Shown here: positions 54,797-64,000 of the stretch, one piece after another
Numbering within the stretch: the stretch's first letter is position 1
Layout: each line of letters starts with the position of its first letter
Assembly: GCF_003945345.1 (NCBI RefSeq)
Contig: NZ_AP019308.1
Location: 6,815,001 to 6,879,000 of the forward strand
Source of the DNA: Paenibacillus baekrokdamisoli
GTDB taxonomy: Bacteria; Bacillota; Bacilli; Paenibacillales; Paenibacillaceae
Direction: 5' to 3'
Length of the DNA: 64,000 nt
Program-made: the position numbers and the translations under genes
Notes under the pieces: generated by a model
What the model was told of the DNA's origin: nothing
Seen by the model: the letters and a program-made list of their open reading frames with translations, nothing else
Databases searched by the model: none

Positions 54797-55552
54797 TTAC
54801 TTTTTATAGAACCCATGTCTTTCTAGTTCAGTAGTAGAAGTGCCTCCCCGTTTATTAAGGACATTCTCCACTTTAGTCAAATGAGCTTCGATCAGTTCGA
54901 CGGCTCTCGATTTATCTCCATGGGCAATGGCTTCATAAATGTTCTTGTGTTCCTCAAGCAGTCGAGAAGCTGAAGATTTATCCTCGTAAAACCAGAGCTC
55001 CCGTGTCTTGCCGATCGTTTCAGTTAGACGCTGGGTAAGGGAATCCATCAGCTGAATAAGCAGCGAATTATGTGATGCCGCTGCTATGGCACTATGAAAC
55101 TCTACATCGGCTCGCTCACCGTCATAGGTGTCATTGTTGATCATAGCGAGCTCCATCCTCGTCAAAATGGTCTGCAATTTATTCAAATCATCCTTGTTGC
55201 GTCTATCCGCGGCAAGTGCGACAGTACCGACCTCCAGCACCTTCCTCACCTCGAGTATTTCTCTAACCGACTCAGCGCCTAGAAAAGGATCACCTGCACC
55301 AGGCTGTACGTCTGAAGGCAAAATTTTCTTCACGAATGTGCCGCCGCCATGGCGGACATCGACCCAACCCATCGCTTTCAATGCGCTAAGTGCCTCACGT
55401 ATGGTCGATCGCCCTACGCCGAATGAGATAGAAAGATCAACAACGGAAGGTAATTTTTGCCCCGGTACAATCTGTCCTTGTTCGATCTGACTAAGGATTA
55501 GCCGAGTAACGATTTCATGACCTTTCTCGGTCTCTACTTTGATCGGGTGCAT
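54797..55552 (-). CDS. GntR-family regulator (FadR/LutR type)
   Basis: Start chosen at ATG 55552, with GGAGGTC upstream; the frame is open to 55609. 251 residues: N-terminal winged HTH (SVVDLSISFGVGRSTIREAL, then MGWVDVRHGGGTFVKK) and a C-terminal FCD all-helical domain (REILEVRKVLEVGTVALAAD, DVEFHSAIAAASHNSLLIQL) with His residues that bind metal and an organic acid. It is divergent from glcD-glcF, with 118 nt between, and probably controls them in response to lactate or glycolate. Confidence 0.92.
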   Translation of the reverse strand: MHPIKVETEKGHEIVTRLILSQIEQGQIVPGQKLPSVVDLSISFGVGRSTIREALSALKAMGWVDVRHGGGTFVKKILPSDVQPGAGDPFLGAESVREILEVRKVLEVGTVALAADRRNKDDLNKLQTILTRMELAMINNDTYDGERADVEFHSAIAAASHNSLLIQLMDSLTQRLTETIGKTRELWFYEDKSSASRLLEEHKNIYEAIAHGDKSRAVELIEAHLTKVENVLNKRGGTSTTELERHGFYKK

Positions 55553-55670
55553 AGCTGTGACCTCCAGATAAAAAATTTGATTCCGAACACTATACTCTAC
55601 TTGTATCATAAGCTATAATCAATATAAAGTCATCAGATGACCTGACTACTATTTATGGGAGGAAATGAAG

Positions 55671-57086
55671 ATGCTAAATCCTCAAATTGTGAACCGTTTG
55701 CGATCTATCGTTGGAGAGAAATACTATCGAGACGATATGGAGTCATTGGTCTCGCACTCATACGACGGGACACCCATGCTGCAAGCTCTGCCGGACGGTG
55801 TTATTTATCCGGATTCTACCCAGCAGGTAGCTGACATAATGAAAGTGTTATCTGAAGCGCAAATACCGCTTGTAACACGCGGATCAGGTTCAAACTTATG
55901 CGGAGGGACCGTTCCTATACAAGGTGGCGTCGTAATGGTCATGCATCGCATGAACCGTATAATCGAAGTCGATCTAGAGAATCTTACTGCAACCGTCCAG
56001 ACAGGGCTCATAACGGCGGAGTTTACCGCCCATATCGAATCACTGGGCTTGTTTTATCCCCCAGACCCAAGCAGTATGCGGATATCCACAATTGGAGGCA
56101 ACATTGCTGAATGTTCCGGCGGACTTCGTGGATTAAAGTATGGAACGACCAAAGACTATGTTATTGGTCTGGAAGCGGTTATGGTTAATGGAAGCATCCT
56201 TCGTACAGGAGGAAAGCTGATGAAGGATGTAGCTGGTTACGATCTAACCAAGCTGTTAGTCGGTTCGGAAGGGACACTTGCAGTCATTACAGAAGCGACG
56301 CTTAAGCTAATTCCCCCTCCGAAAGCCAAGAAAACGATGCTGGCCATGTTCCGAGACTTGTACGGTGCGGCGCGAACAGTATCCAACATTATTGAATCGA
56401 AGATTATTCCCGCGACGCTGGAGTTCTTGGATAATCCGACGATTCAGGTCGTTGATGATTTTGCCAAGCTAGGACTCCCTCGCGACATGGAAGCGATTCT
56501 GTTGATTGAGCAGGATGGGGATCCGGAGACGGTGGAGCGGGACATTGAGAGAATCAGAGAAATCTGTATCCTTGAGAAGGCTGACCGAATTGAAGTGGCT
56601 GCGAACCGGGAGGAAGCGGAGAAACTGCTGACAGCCCGTAGAAGTGCATTCACCGCTTTGGCCCGACTTCGACCTACAACGATACTGGAGGACGCGACTG
56701 TTCCTCGGTCCAAGATTGCCGATATGGTGCTGCGTATCAACGAGATTGCTACTAAACATAGGGTCACAATTGCGACTTTCGGGCATGCAGGGGACGGGAA
56801 TCTTCATCCTACCGCGACAACGGATGCTCGGGATAAGGAAGAGATTCATCGCGTTGAATTAGCATTTGAAGAGATTTTTGAGGCTGCGATCGAGCTCGGC
56901 GGTACGATAACCGGAGAGCATGGCGTCGGTATCGTGAAGGCTCCCTACCTGGAATGGAAGGTTGGAGCAGCGGGGATGGAAGTGATGCGTGGCATCAAAG
57001 CGGTATTCGATCCTCATAATATTCTGAATCCTAGCAAGATGTTTGCCAAGGAAACGAAAAAAAGGGTGGTTATTCAGCATGGCTAA
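55671..57086 (+). CDS. glcD: FAD-linked glycolate/D-lactate dehydrogenase subunit GlcD
   Basis: Start chosen at ATG 55671, 8 nt after GGGAGGA. 471 residues: PCMH-type FAD-binding domain (VTRGSGSNLCGGTVPIQGG, ISTIGGNIAECSGGLRGLKY, then GTTKDYVIGLEAVMVNG) and a C-terminal oxidase domain ending GGTITGEHGVGIVKAPYL. It oxidises glycolate or D-lactate and passes electrons to the Fe-S subunit next door, with which it overlaps by 8 nt. There is no glcE gene, as is usual in Firmicutes. Confidence 0.93.
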   Translation: MLNPQIVNRLRSIVGEKYYRDDMESLVSHSYDGTPMLQALPDGVIYPDSTQQVADIMKVLSEAQIPLVTRGSGSNLCGGTVPIQGGVVMVMHRMNRIIEVDLENLTATVQTGLITAEFTAHIESLGLFYPPDPSSMRISTIGGNIAECSGGLRGLKYGTTKDYVIGLEAVMVNGSILRTGGKLMKDVAGYDLTKLLVGSEGTLAVITEATLKLIPPPKAKKTMLAMFRDLYGAARTVSNIIESKIIPATLEFLDNPTIQVVDDFAKLGLPRDMEAILLIEQDGDPETVERDIERIREICILEKADRIEVAANREEAEKLLTARRSAFTALARLRPTTILEDATVPRSKIADMVLRINEIATKHRVTIATFGHAGDGNLHPTATTDARDKEEIHRVELAFEEIFEAAIELGGTITGEHGVGIVKAPYLEWKVGAAGMEVMRGIKAVFDPHNILNPSKMFAKETKKRVVIQHG

Positions 57087-58449
57087 TAGTCACACTATGA
57101 ATAAGCCGATTATCGAACACAGCAACCCACTGTCGCGAACACTTCTGGAGAAGCTGGATTACGATCAATTGACGAACTGCATGCGCTGTGGATTTTGCCT
57201 TCCAGCTTGTCCAACCTTTAAGGAAACCGGAGTAGAAGCAGAATCACCACGAGGTCGAATTGCACTTATGAAGGCGGCAGTCGATGGGCTGATGGAGCCT
57301 GATCCTATGTTCAAGGAGCAGATGAACCATTGTCTGGGCTGTAGGGCATGCGAGCCGGCATGCCCGGCTGATGTCAAGTATGGACAACTTATCGAACAGG
57401 CACGAGATGCGATTGAGGATCATACTGACCATAGCCTGCCTATTACCGGACTGCGTAAATTGTTTTTCGACGGTGTGTTTCCACATCGCAGCCGATTGAA
57501 ATGGTTGGGGCGTTCCCTGCAGTTCTACCAGAAGTCCGGCCTTCAGCGGATTGCCAGAGGTACGGGCATCATGCGTCTGTTTCCCTTGCATATGCGCGAG
57601 ATGGAAGGGATTCTTCCCGCAGCTACGGCACGCGGGGTAATTGAGCAGCTTGGTACTTCCTATCCAGCCAAAGGAGAGCCAATTGCTAGGGTGGCTCTGT
57701 TCAGAGGCTGTATTATGGACGTCCTGTTCGCTGGAACGAATGTGAACACGGTGAAATTATTATCGGAGGCAGGCTTTGAGGTATTCATCCCTGAGACGCA
57801 GGTTTGCTGCGGAGCGCTTCATGCACACAGCGGAGAAATGGATGCAGCCAGAGAACTAGCCAAGAAGAATATAGCGGCCTTCAAGGCGGCCAATGTTGAC
57901 TATATCGTTTCTAACGCTGGCGGCTGCGGAGCGCTTCTGATTGAATACGATCATTTGCTGCATGAAGATAAGAACTGGCATGAGGACGCAAGCTGGTTCG
58001 CAACGCGTGTGATCGATGTGAGCCAGCTCATTATGGAGAAGGGACGAATCCCGTCTTTCGCTGACGCTCTTGCGAATACTGGAACATCCGAGATGGTTCG
58101 GATTACGTATCAGGATTCCTGCCATCTACGCAACGCCATGAAAGGTTCAGCGGCTCCAAGACAGCTGATGAAGCGGGTTGCCAATGCCCAATTCATCGAA
58201 ATGAAGGAATCGGATCGCTGCTGCGGGTCAGCTGGCATCTACAATGTTACCCAGCCGGAGATGGCTGGACAGCTGCTGGAGCATAAGATGGAACATGCCA
58301 ATCAAACGAATGCTCGGTATATGCTGACAAGCAATCCCGGTTGTCTGCTCCAAATGAAGCTCGGAATTCAGAAACATAAGCCCGAAGAGAAAATGGAAGC
58401 CATGCATATCGTCGATTTCTTGCATGAGCGGCTGATTGTTTCCGACTAA
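57079..58449 (+). CDS. glcF: Glycolate oxidase iron-sulfur subunit GlcF
   Basis: Start chosen at ATG 57079, overlapping the glcD stop. 456 residues: two 4Fe-4S sites (CMRCGFCLPACP near residue 35 and CLGCRACEPACP near residue 87) and two cysteine-rich CCG domains (VCCGALHAHSG and RCCGSAGIYN). It passes electrons from the FAD subunit to the quinone pool. The operon ends at the terminator at 58536. Confidence 0.93.
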   Translation: MANSHTMNKPIIEHSNPLSRTLLEKLDYDQLTNCMRCGFCLPACPTFKETGVEAESPRGRIALMKAAVDGLMEPDPMFKEQMNHCLGCRACEPACPADVKYGQLIEQARDAIEDHTDHSLPITGLRKLFFDGVFPHRSRLKWLGRSLQFYQKSGLQRIARGTGIMRLFPLHMREMEGILPAATARGVIEQLGTSYPAKGEPIARVALFRGCIMDVLFAGTNVNTVKLLSEAGFEVFIPETQVCCGALHAHSGEMDAARELAKKNIAAFKAANVDYIVSNAGGCGALLIEYDHLLHEDKNWHEDASWFATRVIDVSQLIMEKGRIPSFADALANTGTSEMVRITYQDSCHLRNAMKGSAAPRQLMKRVANAQFIEMKESDRCCGSAGIYNVTQPEMAGQLLEHKMEHANQTNARYMLTSNPGCLLQMKLGIQKHKPEEKMEAMHIVDFLHERLIVSD

Positions 58450-58535
58450 TTAAGGAGGCTGTAACAGTCCTCATAGCTTCATTAAATATACGAACCTGAT
58501 CATACCTTCATCAAATTAGACCAATTGGAAAAGCT

Positions 58536-58575
58536 AAAAAAGCGCGTGCCGATAATCAACCGGTGCGCGCTTTTT
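58536..58575. terminator. Bidirectional terminator between glcF and the MFS gene
   Basis: AAAAAAGCGCGTGCCG faces CGGTGCGCGCTTTTT. There is a T-run on both strands, fitting the convergent genes. Confidence 0.85.
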
Positions 58576-58597
58576 CAGCTTGCTTTACTATACATTC

Positions 58598-59839
58598 TTA
58601 TTTTACAAGTTGAGGTTTCTTCTTATTACCCACAAGGAGGATGCAGCCATATACGAGCAAGAATACAAGCATAATGCTGGCAGCATAGCGATACATAACA
58701 GCATAGCTGCTGACAGATGCAATTGAGCCAAGCAGCATAGCACCTAGAGCGACACCCAAATCAGTGGAATTGTAAAACATACTATTTACCATGCCATGCT
58801 TCTCAAGAGGTGATTCTTTAAGCATCCAGGCTTGAGTGGCTGGTTGAATAACACCGAGTCCAAGTCCGTAAAGCAACGCGGAGATGACTAGAGAAGGGAA
58901 CGTATGCGCATAAGAAAGAATAGTCAGACTCGCGATGATGAATAATGCACCGGGAATGAGTAATACCATATGTCCTCTTCGATCAAAGAGGCGCCCAGAT
59001 ATCGGCCGGATGATGAGAACCGATAAAGCATTGAAGAGGAAAAATAAACCGATATGGGCAAGATGGACCTCTTTAGCAAACAGGGCAATAAAGCTTAACA
59101 GGCCTCCATAAGTGATGGAGAATAAGGCGTTCAGAATAGCCGGTAGTAGAAATTTTCTGCTTGATTTTGTAATTGGCTTCCTTGTAGCGGTTGCAGTTGA
59201 GTTGCGTTCATCTGGTGCTTGAACCGGCTTCATCGTTAGGCTGCGACTGAATACTAGGGTAGGGATAATGATGATAACGATAACGCTACTAAGAGTGGTT
59301 AATGAAGGGAATCCGTATCCAGCCAGCATGCTGAGACCGATCATAGGTCCGAATGACATTGCTAAGCTGGTGGATAAGCCGAAATATCCGACTCCTTCAC
59401 CTAATCGACTGCGAGGTATAATTTGTGAGACTAGCGTAGGCAAGATCGTGCTGCTCATGCCAAAACCAATTCCGAAGCCAACCCGAAGAAACAATAATAC
59501 GGTAATGGAATCAGTAAATGAGATTGTAGCAGTTGATACTGCGGTAAGGAACAAACCGATGAAGAGCAGAAGATTACGTTGATACTTACGCATCAATATA
59601 GCAGTAGCAAATCGGGATACGATGGCGGCCAACGCAAATAGACTGGTTAATAAGCTCACGACAAAATTACCCGAGTGAAACTGATCCTTTACATAGGAAG
59701 GTAGCGGGGCAAGCTGCATTTGCAAGCATAGAAAAAGCAAGAAAAAAGATAGCGTTAACGCGATAAACGTCGACGTCCACAGCTTCTCCGGTTTCTCTAT
59801 GAGCTTTGTATTATTTTGAAGTTCTAGCTGATTAGACAT
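58598..59839 (-). CDS. MFS transporter
   Basis: 413 residues with 12 predicted TM segments, DHA1-like. Recognisable pieces are the TM2-TM3 region ATAILMRKYQRNLLLFIG, FGIGFGMSSTILPTLVSQII in TM4-5 and the second-half loop GRLFDRRGHMVLL. It lies 14 nt after the MarR gene and is co-transcribed with it. It is probably an efflux pump controlled by that regulator; the substrate is unknown. Confidence 0.92.
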   Translation of the reverse strand: MSNQLELQNNTKLIEKPEKLWTSTFIALTLSFFLLFLCLQMQLAPLPSYVKDQFHSGNFVVSLLTSLFALAAIVSRFATAILMRKYQRNLLLFIGLFLTAVSTATISFTDSITVLLFLRVGFGIGFGMSSTILPTLVSQIIPRSRLGEGVGYFGLSTSLAMSFGPMIGLSMLAGYGFPSLTTLSSVIVIIIIPTLVFSRSLTMKPVQAPDERNSTATATRKPITKSSRKFLLPAILNALFSITYGGLLSFIALFAKEVHLAHIGLFFLFNALSVLIIRPISGRLFDRRGHMVLLIPGALFIIASLTILSYAHTFPSLVISALLYGLGLGVIQPATQAWMLKESPLEKHGMVNSMFYNSTDLGVALGAMLLGSIASVSSYAVMYRYAASIMLVFLLVYGCILLVGNKKKPQLVK

Positions 59840-59853
59840 GGTCAGGACTCTCC

Positions 59854-60315
59854 TTAGTCTTCTTTCGTTAATTGATTCAGATTCTCGCCAATTCGCAAGA
59901 GCAGCTGGATGAGCATATCATATTCGCTCTTGCTGAAACCGGCTGTAACATCGACTAGCGTTTGCCGTTCGATGGGTAGGGTTTGCTCAATGAGTGTGTT
60001 GCCCTTTTCAGTCATGTAAATAAGAAATGATCTTCTGTCGCTTTTATCTGGTTTCTTCGTAATATACTGCTTGCTTTCCAATGTATCTAGAATTCGTGTT
60101 GTAGTTGGCTTATCTTTACCAGAACGCGCTGCGAGTTCCTTCTGAATTAAGCCCTCCTGTTCCCGCACACGAACGAGTACAGCCCATTGTTCAGGCGTTA
60201 TATCATAATTTTTGAGCCGCTGAAGCAAGAAGTTTGTTAATTTTCGGTAGGTTACTCCCATGAGGAAGCCAACCGATTCATCGAGCTGGCTTGTTGTTAA
60301 CGGTGATTGTTCCAC
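59854..60315 (-). CDS. MarR-family transcriptional regulator
   Basis: 153 residues from GTG 60315, GAGGTG upstream. Winged HTH with QEGLIQKELAARSGKDKPTT as recognition region and the wing TKKPDKSDRRSFLIYMT. N- and C-terminal helices form the dimer. The two palindromes upstream (60339-60356 and 60364-60379) are plausible binding sites, so it would repress itself and the efflux gene. Confidence 0.93.
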   Translation of the reverse strand: MEQSPLTTSQLDESVGFLMGVTYRKLTNFLLQRLKNYDITPEQWAVLVRVREQEGLIQKELAARSGKDKPTTTRILDTLESKQYITKKPDKSDRRSFLIYMTEKGNTLIEQTLPIERQTLVDVTAGFSKSEYDMLIQLLLRIGENLNQLTKED

Positions 60316-60338
60316 TTTAAAAACACCTCAATATCATT

Positions 60339-60379
60339 TAGTTGTTAAGACAACTATAAGTGAGACAACTACAATTGTC
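60339..60379. promoter_or_regulatory. Candidate MarR operators
   Basis: TAGTTGT-TAAG-ACAACTA (60339-60356) is a perfect palindrome with 7-bp arms. GACAA-CTACAA-TTGTC follows at 60364-60379, sharing the ACAACT core. They lie 24-64 nt before the MarR start. Confidence 0.65.
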
Positions 60380-60606
60380 AAATCAATCGTTAGCCCAATC
60401 CAACCTTTGGCTAATGATTGATTTGACGATAATCCCGCGGCTCCTACTGATATGGATTTACTCGGTGAAATGGTTCAGAACATTTCGTATCATAACGCTC
60501 GTCGTTATTTCGAATTCTAATGGAAGTGACCTGTTGTCTTCTTTTTTGGACGATCTCCGCATAAGCTTGGAAAAGAAATGCGGACGAAGTGCAGAGGAGG
60601 CGTCGC

Positions 60607-61464
60607 ATGCCAAAGTGGGGGAGACGGCGATGGCGCGGCAGCAGCGGCGGAAAACGCCGATCAGGTAAAAAGAGCCGTAAGGGTTTGTGGTTATTCATTC
60701 TGCTGATCCTATGCTTACTTATGTTCCAAATGTTCATATTCGTCGAGCGCAACTTGCAGGAGCCGCTGATGACGGTTGCTAAGATTCGTGTGAAGCAGGT
60801 CGCTACGCAAGCGATCAATGAAGCGATATCCCAGCAAGTAGCCACGCAGACCAATCCGGATAAACTGATCGATTGGAAAACGAATGCCAGTGGTAAAATC
60901 TCGGGCTTCATGCTTAATTATGCCGAGCATATGCGTATTACGTCAGAAACAGCTATTCGAGTGCAAAACACACTTAACCATATGGGTGATATTCCAGAGA
61001 AAATTCCACTTGGGCAAGCACTGGGTAGCGCGATTATCGCCTCATTTGGTCCGCGAATTCCGGTAAAGTTCGAGCCGATCGGAGCGGCCAAGGTTGATCT
61101 GGAGACAAAACAGCAGAATGCCGGGATTAATATGATTTTGGTAGAGGTATATATGCATATCGTTGCAGAGGTTTCGATCATTATTCCGTTTGACACACAG
61201 CCTGAACTGGTTGAAACGGATGTGCCGATCTCTTATCTGCTCGTTGTTGGTGACGTGCCGATGTACTACTACGATAATAACGGGAAGCCTGTTGGCAGCT
61301 CGGCACAGAATGCTCCGAGCATTTCATTACCGGTGCAGAACGGCCGAGGTGGTGTCTCGACGACAGTTCCACATAACGATCCAAATACAGAATCGGACTC
61401 TTCCGACACATCGACCCATTCGATGAAAAGTGATTCAGCTTCAGGCCATTCAAATAGCCCTTAG
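60607..61464 (+). CDS. yunB: Sporulation protein YunB
   Basis: Start chosen at ATG 60607, 6 nt after GAGGAGG; GTG 60589 is upstream of that. 285 residues: very basic start (WGRRRWRGSSGGKRRSGKK), one TM helix (LWLFILLILCLLMFQMFIFV), then the YunB domain (AINEAISQQVATQTNPDKLI, GQALGSAIIASFGPRIPVKF) and a Ser/Thr-rich tail of about 45 residues. YunB is made in the mother cell and affects spore formation. Its neighbours lytH and lipA also match the Bacillus subtilis order. Confidence 0.9.
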   Translation: MPKWGRRRWRGSSGGKRRSGKKSRKGLWLFILLILCLLMFQMFIFVERNLQEPLMTVAKIRVKQVATQAINEAISQQVATQTNPDKLIDWKTNASGKISGFMLNYAEHMRITSETAIRVQNTLNHMGDIPEKIPLGQALGSAIIASFGPRIPVKFEPIGAAKVDLETKQQNAGINMILVEVYMHIVAEVSIIIPFDTQPELVETDVPISYLLVVGDVPMYYYDNNGKPVGSSAQNAPSISLPVQNGRGGVSTTVPHNDPNTESDSSDTSTHSMKSDSASGHSNSP

Positions 61465-61490
61465 AATTAGTTGAAAAATTTGCAAAAAAA

Positions 61491-61596
61491 AAGCGGTTGC
61501 TCAATTGAGCTGAAACTCGGGTGGATCGATACTTAGTCCTAAGAACCTAAGTGTCTATTCACCTGAGTTACGGTTTCAATTTGAGGGCAGCCGCTT
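61491..61596 (-). terminator. Large imperfect hairpin ending the peptidase gene
   Basis: AAGCGGTTGC at 61491 faces GCAGCCGCTT ending 61596, with further pairing of TGAAACTC/TGAGTT segments inside. On the minus strand a run of nine T follows, so it terminates the gene at 61606. The length (106 nt) is unusual for a simple terminator. Confidence 0.65.
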
Positions 61597-61605
61597 GTTC
61601 GCATG

Positions 61606-62685
61606 TTACTTATTTTTTATTCGTTTCCGCTCCTCGGCTTCCCACTGCCGAAGTAACGGATAAGGGTCGAATGACCATTCCATTAAACCTCGATCCCGAT
61701 ACACCCCGTAATGCAGGTGAGGAGGGAATTTGCCTTGTGTGCCGGGCTTGCCATAGCCGGAGCTTCCCACCCAGCCGATAATTTGGCCTGGTTTCACTAC
61801 AGTACCAACTTCTATCGTCTTATCATAACCAGAAAGATGAGCATAGTAATGGTAAATATTATTTAAATCACGAATCCCCATCCTCCAGCCACCATAAGGA
61901 TTCCAACCCTTCACCTCAATGACACCATAACAGGTGCTGCGTACCGGCAGTCCGTGATGGGCAAAAATATCGGTCCCTTCATGGATGCGATAGCCGCCCC
62001 AGCTTCGTTTGGTGCCCCACGTCCCCTTATAGGAGTAGTTGTTGCCTACGGGAACGGGGAAAGCATGCTCGAAGAGGTCTAGCTTACCGAAAGCCGCATA
62101 CAAGCGGGAGAACTGCTGAACACGTTGAACCGATCTCGCATTATGGTAATAATCCCACATACCAATCGCAAAATCCTCCTCTGAGCCCCCATATCGCATC
62201 AAATGGCTGGCAACCGAATAGAGTAAATCTGTGTCATTTGTACGTTTTGCTATACCGTCTCCGTCTCCATCGGATCCAATACCGTTGAACCAACGAATGG
62301 AGGCAGGAACCTCATCGTGAACGTCCGGGTTTAATTGTCCGCTCCAATCGGCTTCGGTTACGAATATGCTAATCCAACTGCCAAGCTGCTCTCGGGTCTT
62401 GGAGCGAACCTTCGTAATATTTCGTTCATATTGATCAATTGCGGCAAGGCGGTACCACGGGATACTCGTTAATTCGCTGATTCGATTGTAAAGTTCCTGT
62501 CTTTTCTCAAAGCCGTCATCCTTTGGTGCCGAAGTTGGATTTGCGGACATTTGGCTAGCAGGATTGAAGATAGTGATCGCTTGCGGCTGTACAGCAGCAG
62601 AGGAAACACGGCTGTCGTAGAATGCTTCTGCTGTACCCATGACGATCGTGCTTAGTAGCGTAAGGCGTAATAAGTTATGTCTCAA
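61606..62685 (-). CDS. lytH: M23 peptidase, LytH-like (sporulation cortex endopeptidase)
   Basis: 359 residues from TTG 62685 (GGGAGAAGAAG upstream). A short hydrophobic N-terminus (LLRLTLLSTIVMGTAEAF) acts as signal or anchor. The middle part has a conserved non-catalytic domain (LYNRISELTSIPWYRLAAID, IRWFNGIGSDGDGDGIAKR). The C-terminal LytM domain has EGTDIFAHHGLPV (with H-x3-D in RIHEGTD) and FPPHLHYGVYRD. LytH trims side chains of cortex peptidoglycan. The yunB-lytH-lipA order agrees with Bacillus subtilis. Confidence 0.88.
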   Translation of the reverse strand: MRHNLLRLTLLSTIVMGTAEAFYDSRVSSAAVQPQAITIFNPASQMSANPTSAPKDDGFEKRQELYNRISELTSIPWYRLAAIDQYERNITKVRSKTREQLGSWISIFVTEADWSGQLNPDVHDEVPASIRWFNGIGSDGDGDGIAKRTNDTDLLYSVASHLMRYGGSEEDFAIGMWDYYHNARSVQRVQQFSRLYAAFGKLDLFEHAFPVPVGNNYSYKGTWGTKRSWGGYRIHEGTDIFAHHGLPVRSTCYGVIEVKGWNPYGGWRMGIRDLNNIYHYYAHLSGYDKTIEVGTVVKPGQIIGWVGSSGYGKPGTQGKFPPHLHYGVYRDRGLMEWSFDPYPLLRQWEAEERKRIKNK

Positions 62686-62857
62686 TTGCTTCTTCTCCCA
62701 ACCACAAAAGGTAAGCCTAGCTTGTAGGCTGGTCGTCTGACGAAATCAGAGTGAAATGGTGGCTGACCGACTGTTGTTATGATTTGCAAATCATTGGTTT
62801 TTATTCGAAACATGTTATAATAGGGCGAAGGAATCAACAGAAAGCAGGTATGCCCTC

Positions 62858-63751
62858 ATGAAGACCAAACAGAAGGAATCTCTTCCAAAACCGGACTGGC
62901 TCCGAATTAAGCTAACAACAGGCGGCAATTATGCCGAACTTAAAGATATGATGCGTTCCAAAACACTTCACACGGTATGCGAAGAAGCGCGCTGCCCGAA
63001 CATTTATGAATGCTGGGCGAACCGAACAGCGACTTTTATGATACTTGGCGATATTTGTACAAGAGCATGCAGATTCTGCGCGGTAACAACGGGTATGCCA
63101 ACAGAGCTTGATCTGGAGGAACCAGAACGCGTAGCGGATGCAGCAGAACAAATGGGACTGAAGCATTGCGTCATTACTTCTGTAGCCCGTGATGATCTAG
63201 CTGATGGCGGGGCAATGATCTTCGCTGAAACGATTAAAGCTGTTCGTAAAAGGATGCCTTTATGCAGCGTTGAAGTACTTATTCCAGATTTTCTGGGTAA
63301 CATGGATGCACTCCAAACCGTTATGGATGCGAATCCGGATATTCTTAATCATAATATCGAGACCGTCGAGCGATTATCTGATCGCGTTCGCGCGAAAGCT
63401 AAGTACAGCCGTTCCATGGAGCTGCTGAAGCGTGCTAAAGAAATGAAGCCAGAAATCCCTACGAAGTCAAGTATTATGCTTGGTGTTGGGGAAGAATGGG
63501 ACGAGATTTTGCAGGCCATGGATGATCTCCGTGCCCATGACGTTAATATTTTAACACTTGGTCAATATTTGCAGCCTTCGCCAACTCATCTGGCAATCGA
63601 TCGTTATGTCCACCCGGATGAATTTGCTCAATTGAAGGTTGAAGGTTTGAAACGCGGGTTCAGTCACGTTGAATCTGCACCGCTTGTCCGAAGCTCTTAT
63701 CATGCGCATGAGCAGGTAAAGTCCGCTACCGAGGCAACGGCAACAATGTGA
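62858..63751 (+). CDS. lipA: Lipoyl synthase
   Basis: 297 residues. Radical-SAM enzyme that inserts two sulfurs into octanoyl groups to form lipoate. The auxiliary cluster motif is CEEARCPNIYECW (residues about 40-52) and the SAM cluster motif is CTRACRFC near residue 67. GLKRGFSHVESAPLVRSSYH closes the protein with the conserved RSSY. AAAGCAGG precedes the ATG. Confidence 0.96.
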   Translation: MKTKQKESLPKPDWLRIKLTTGGNYAELKDMMRSKTLHTVCEEARCPNIYECWANRTATFMILGDICTRACRFCAVTTGMPTELDLEEPERVADAAEQMGLKHCVITSVARDDLADGGAMIFAETIKAVRKRMPLCSVEVLIPDFLGNMDALQTVMDANPDILNHNIETVERLSDRVRAKAKYSRSMELLKRAKEMKPEIPTKSSIMLGVGEEWDEILQAMDDLRAHDVNILTLGQYLQPSPTHLAIDRYVHPDEFAQLKVEGLKRGFSHVESAPLVRSSYHAHEQVKSATEATATM

Positions 63752-63770
63752 GAAGGAGTGGGGAGAACCT

Positions 63771-64000
63771 TTGATCTATATCAGCGGCAGAACTTACGAG
63801 CTAATGCATGAAAATAAAAATGGATGGAACATCGAAGCCTTTCGCGAGCGTTTCAGCGATGTTCTGGAACGATACGATTACGTTGTCGGTGATTGGGGCT
63901 ACAATCAGCTTAGGTTGAAAGGCTTCTTCCGTGATAATAATCCAAAAGTAACGCGCGATAGCGCTTTTTCCAGTATGGTAGATTACATCAATGAATATTG
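63771..64000 (+). CDS. YutD-like protein (DUF1027), partial
   Basis: The first 76 codons are visible before the window ends. Start TTG 63771, with GGGGAGA 4 nt upstream. The text ISGRTYELMHENKNGWNIEA, then FRERFSDVLERYDYVVGDWG and YNQLRLKGFFRD, matches the YutD family, which follows lipA in Bacillus. Function unknown. Confidence 0.85.
   Translation, partial: MIYISGRTYELMHENKNGWNIEAFRERFSDVLERYDYVVGDWGYNQLRLKGFFRDNNPKVTRDSAFSSMVDYINEY

Overview
The window looks like a chromosomal segment of an endospore-forming Gram-positive bacterium close to Paenibacillus/Cohnella. Supporting signs are sporulation genes (an sspI-type spore protein, yunB, a lytH-like M23 peptidase), a YesM/YesN regulator pair beside LplB/YtcP-type sugar permeases, an SLH-domain surface protein, moderate GC, strong AGGAGG-type ribosome binding sites and frequent TTG/GTG starts. 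The placement is inferred from gene content only.

Layout: (1) 1-2970 is the 3' part of a 23S rRNA gene followed by 16 tRNA genes, with no 5S between. (2) 2971-7616 is a decayed tract: a frameshifted AraC regulator remnant, a truncated Gfo/Idh/MocA oxidoreductase, a broken sugar isomerase, one intact SDR dehydrogenase and a DUF4352-type protein. It is bounded by tRNA-Leu and a degraded copy of the tRNA-Leu 3' end, like a decayed integrated element. (3) 7.7-15.1 kb is a complete sugar-uptake locus: sensor kinase, AraC-type response regulator, two permeases and a lipoprotein binding protein. (4) 15.4-19.6 kb is an envelope-stress locus: LiaI-like membrane protein, PspA, PspC, second PspA and a LiaS/LiaR-like pair. 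(5) 19.7-27.2 kb holds mobB/moeA, small unknown genes, a YwmB-like protein, zwf and prfC. (6) 27.3-31.6 kb is a LacI-controlled operon with two Gfo/Idh/MocA dehydrogenases around a ThuA-domain protein. (7) 31.7-33.6 kb is sspI, a ktrA-type K+ channel regulator and a TrmH-family RNA methyltransferase.

(8) 33.6-42.3 kb has a repeat-rich intergenic stretch, a 1637-residue SLH surface protein and an O-antigen-ligase-like membrane protein, with related AT-rich 20-mers on both sides of the pair. (9) 42.4-54.5 kb is an accessory region: lipoproteins, two GNAT acetyltransferases, a VRR-NUC nuclease, an ArsR/MFS pair with a possibly leaderless mRNA, a frameshifted propeller protein, an M23 peptidase, a repeat-flanked CPCC-motif gene, three tandem micro-ORFs sharing one C-terminal motif, a membrane protein, a probable type I toxin and several gene remnants. 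(10) 54.8-64 kb returns to ordinary genes: a GntR/FadR regulator divergent from glcD-glcF, a MarR/MFS operon, yunB, lytH, lipA and the start of a yutD-like gene.

The most novel-looking item is the set of three tandem micro-ORFs at 51455-51777. Others worth checking are the type I toxin locus (53114-53316), the tRNA-Leu-bounded tract, a LacI gene that seems to start at ATC, a small ORF joined across an A AAA AAG slippery site, and a fully paired 18-bp stem between zwf and prfC.
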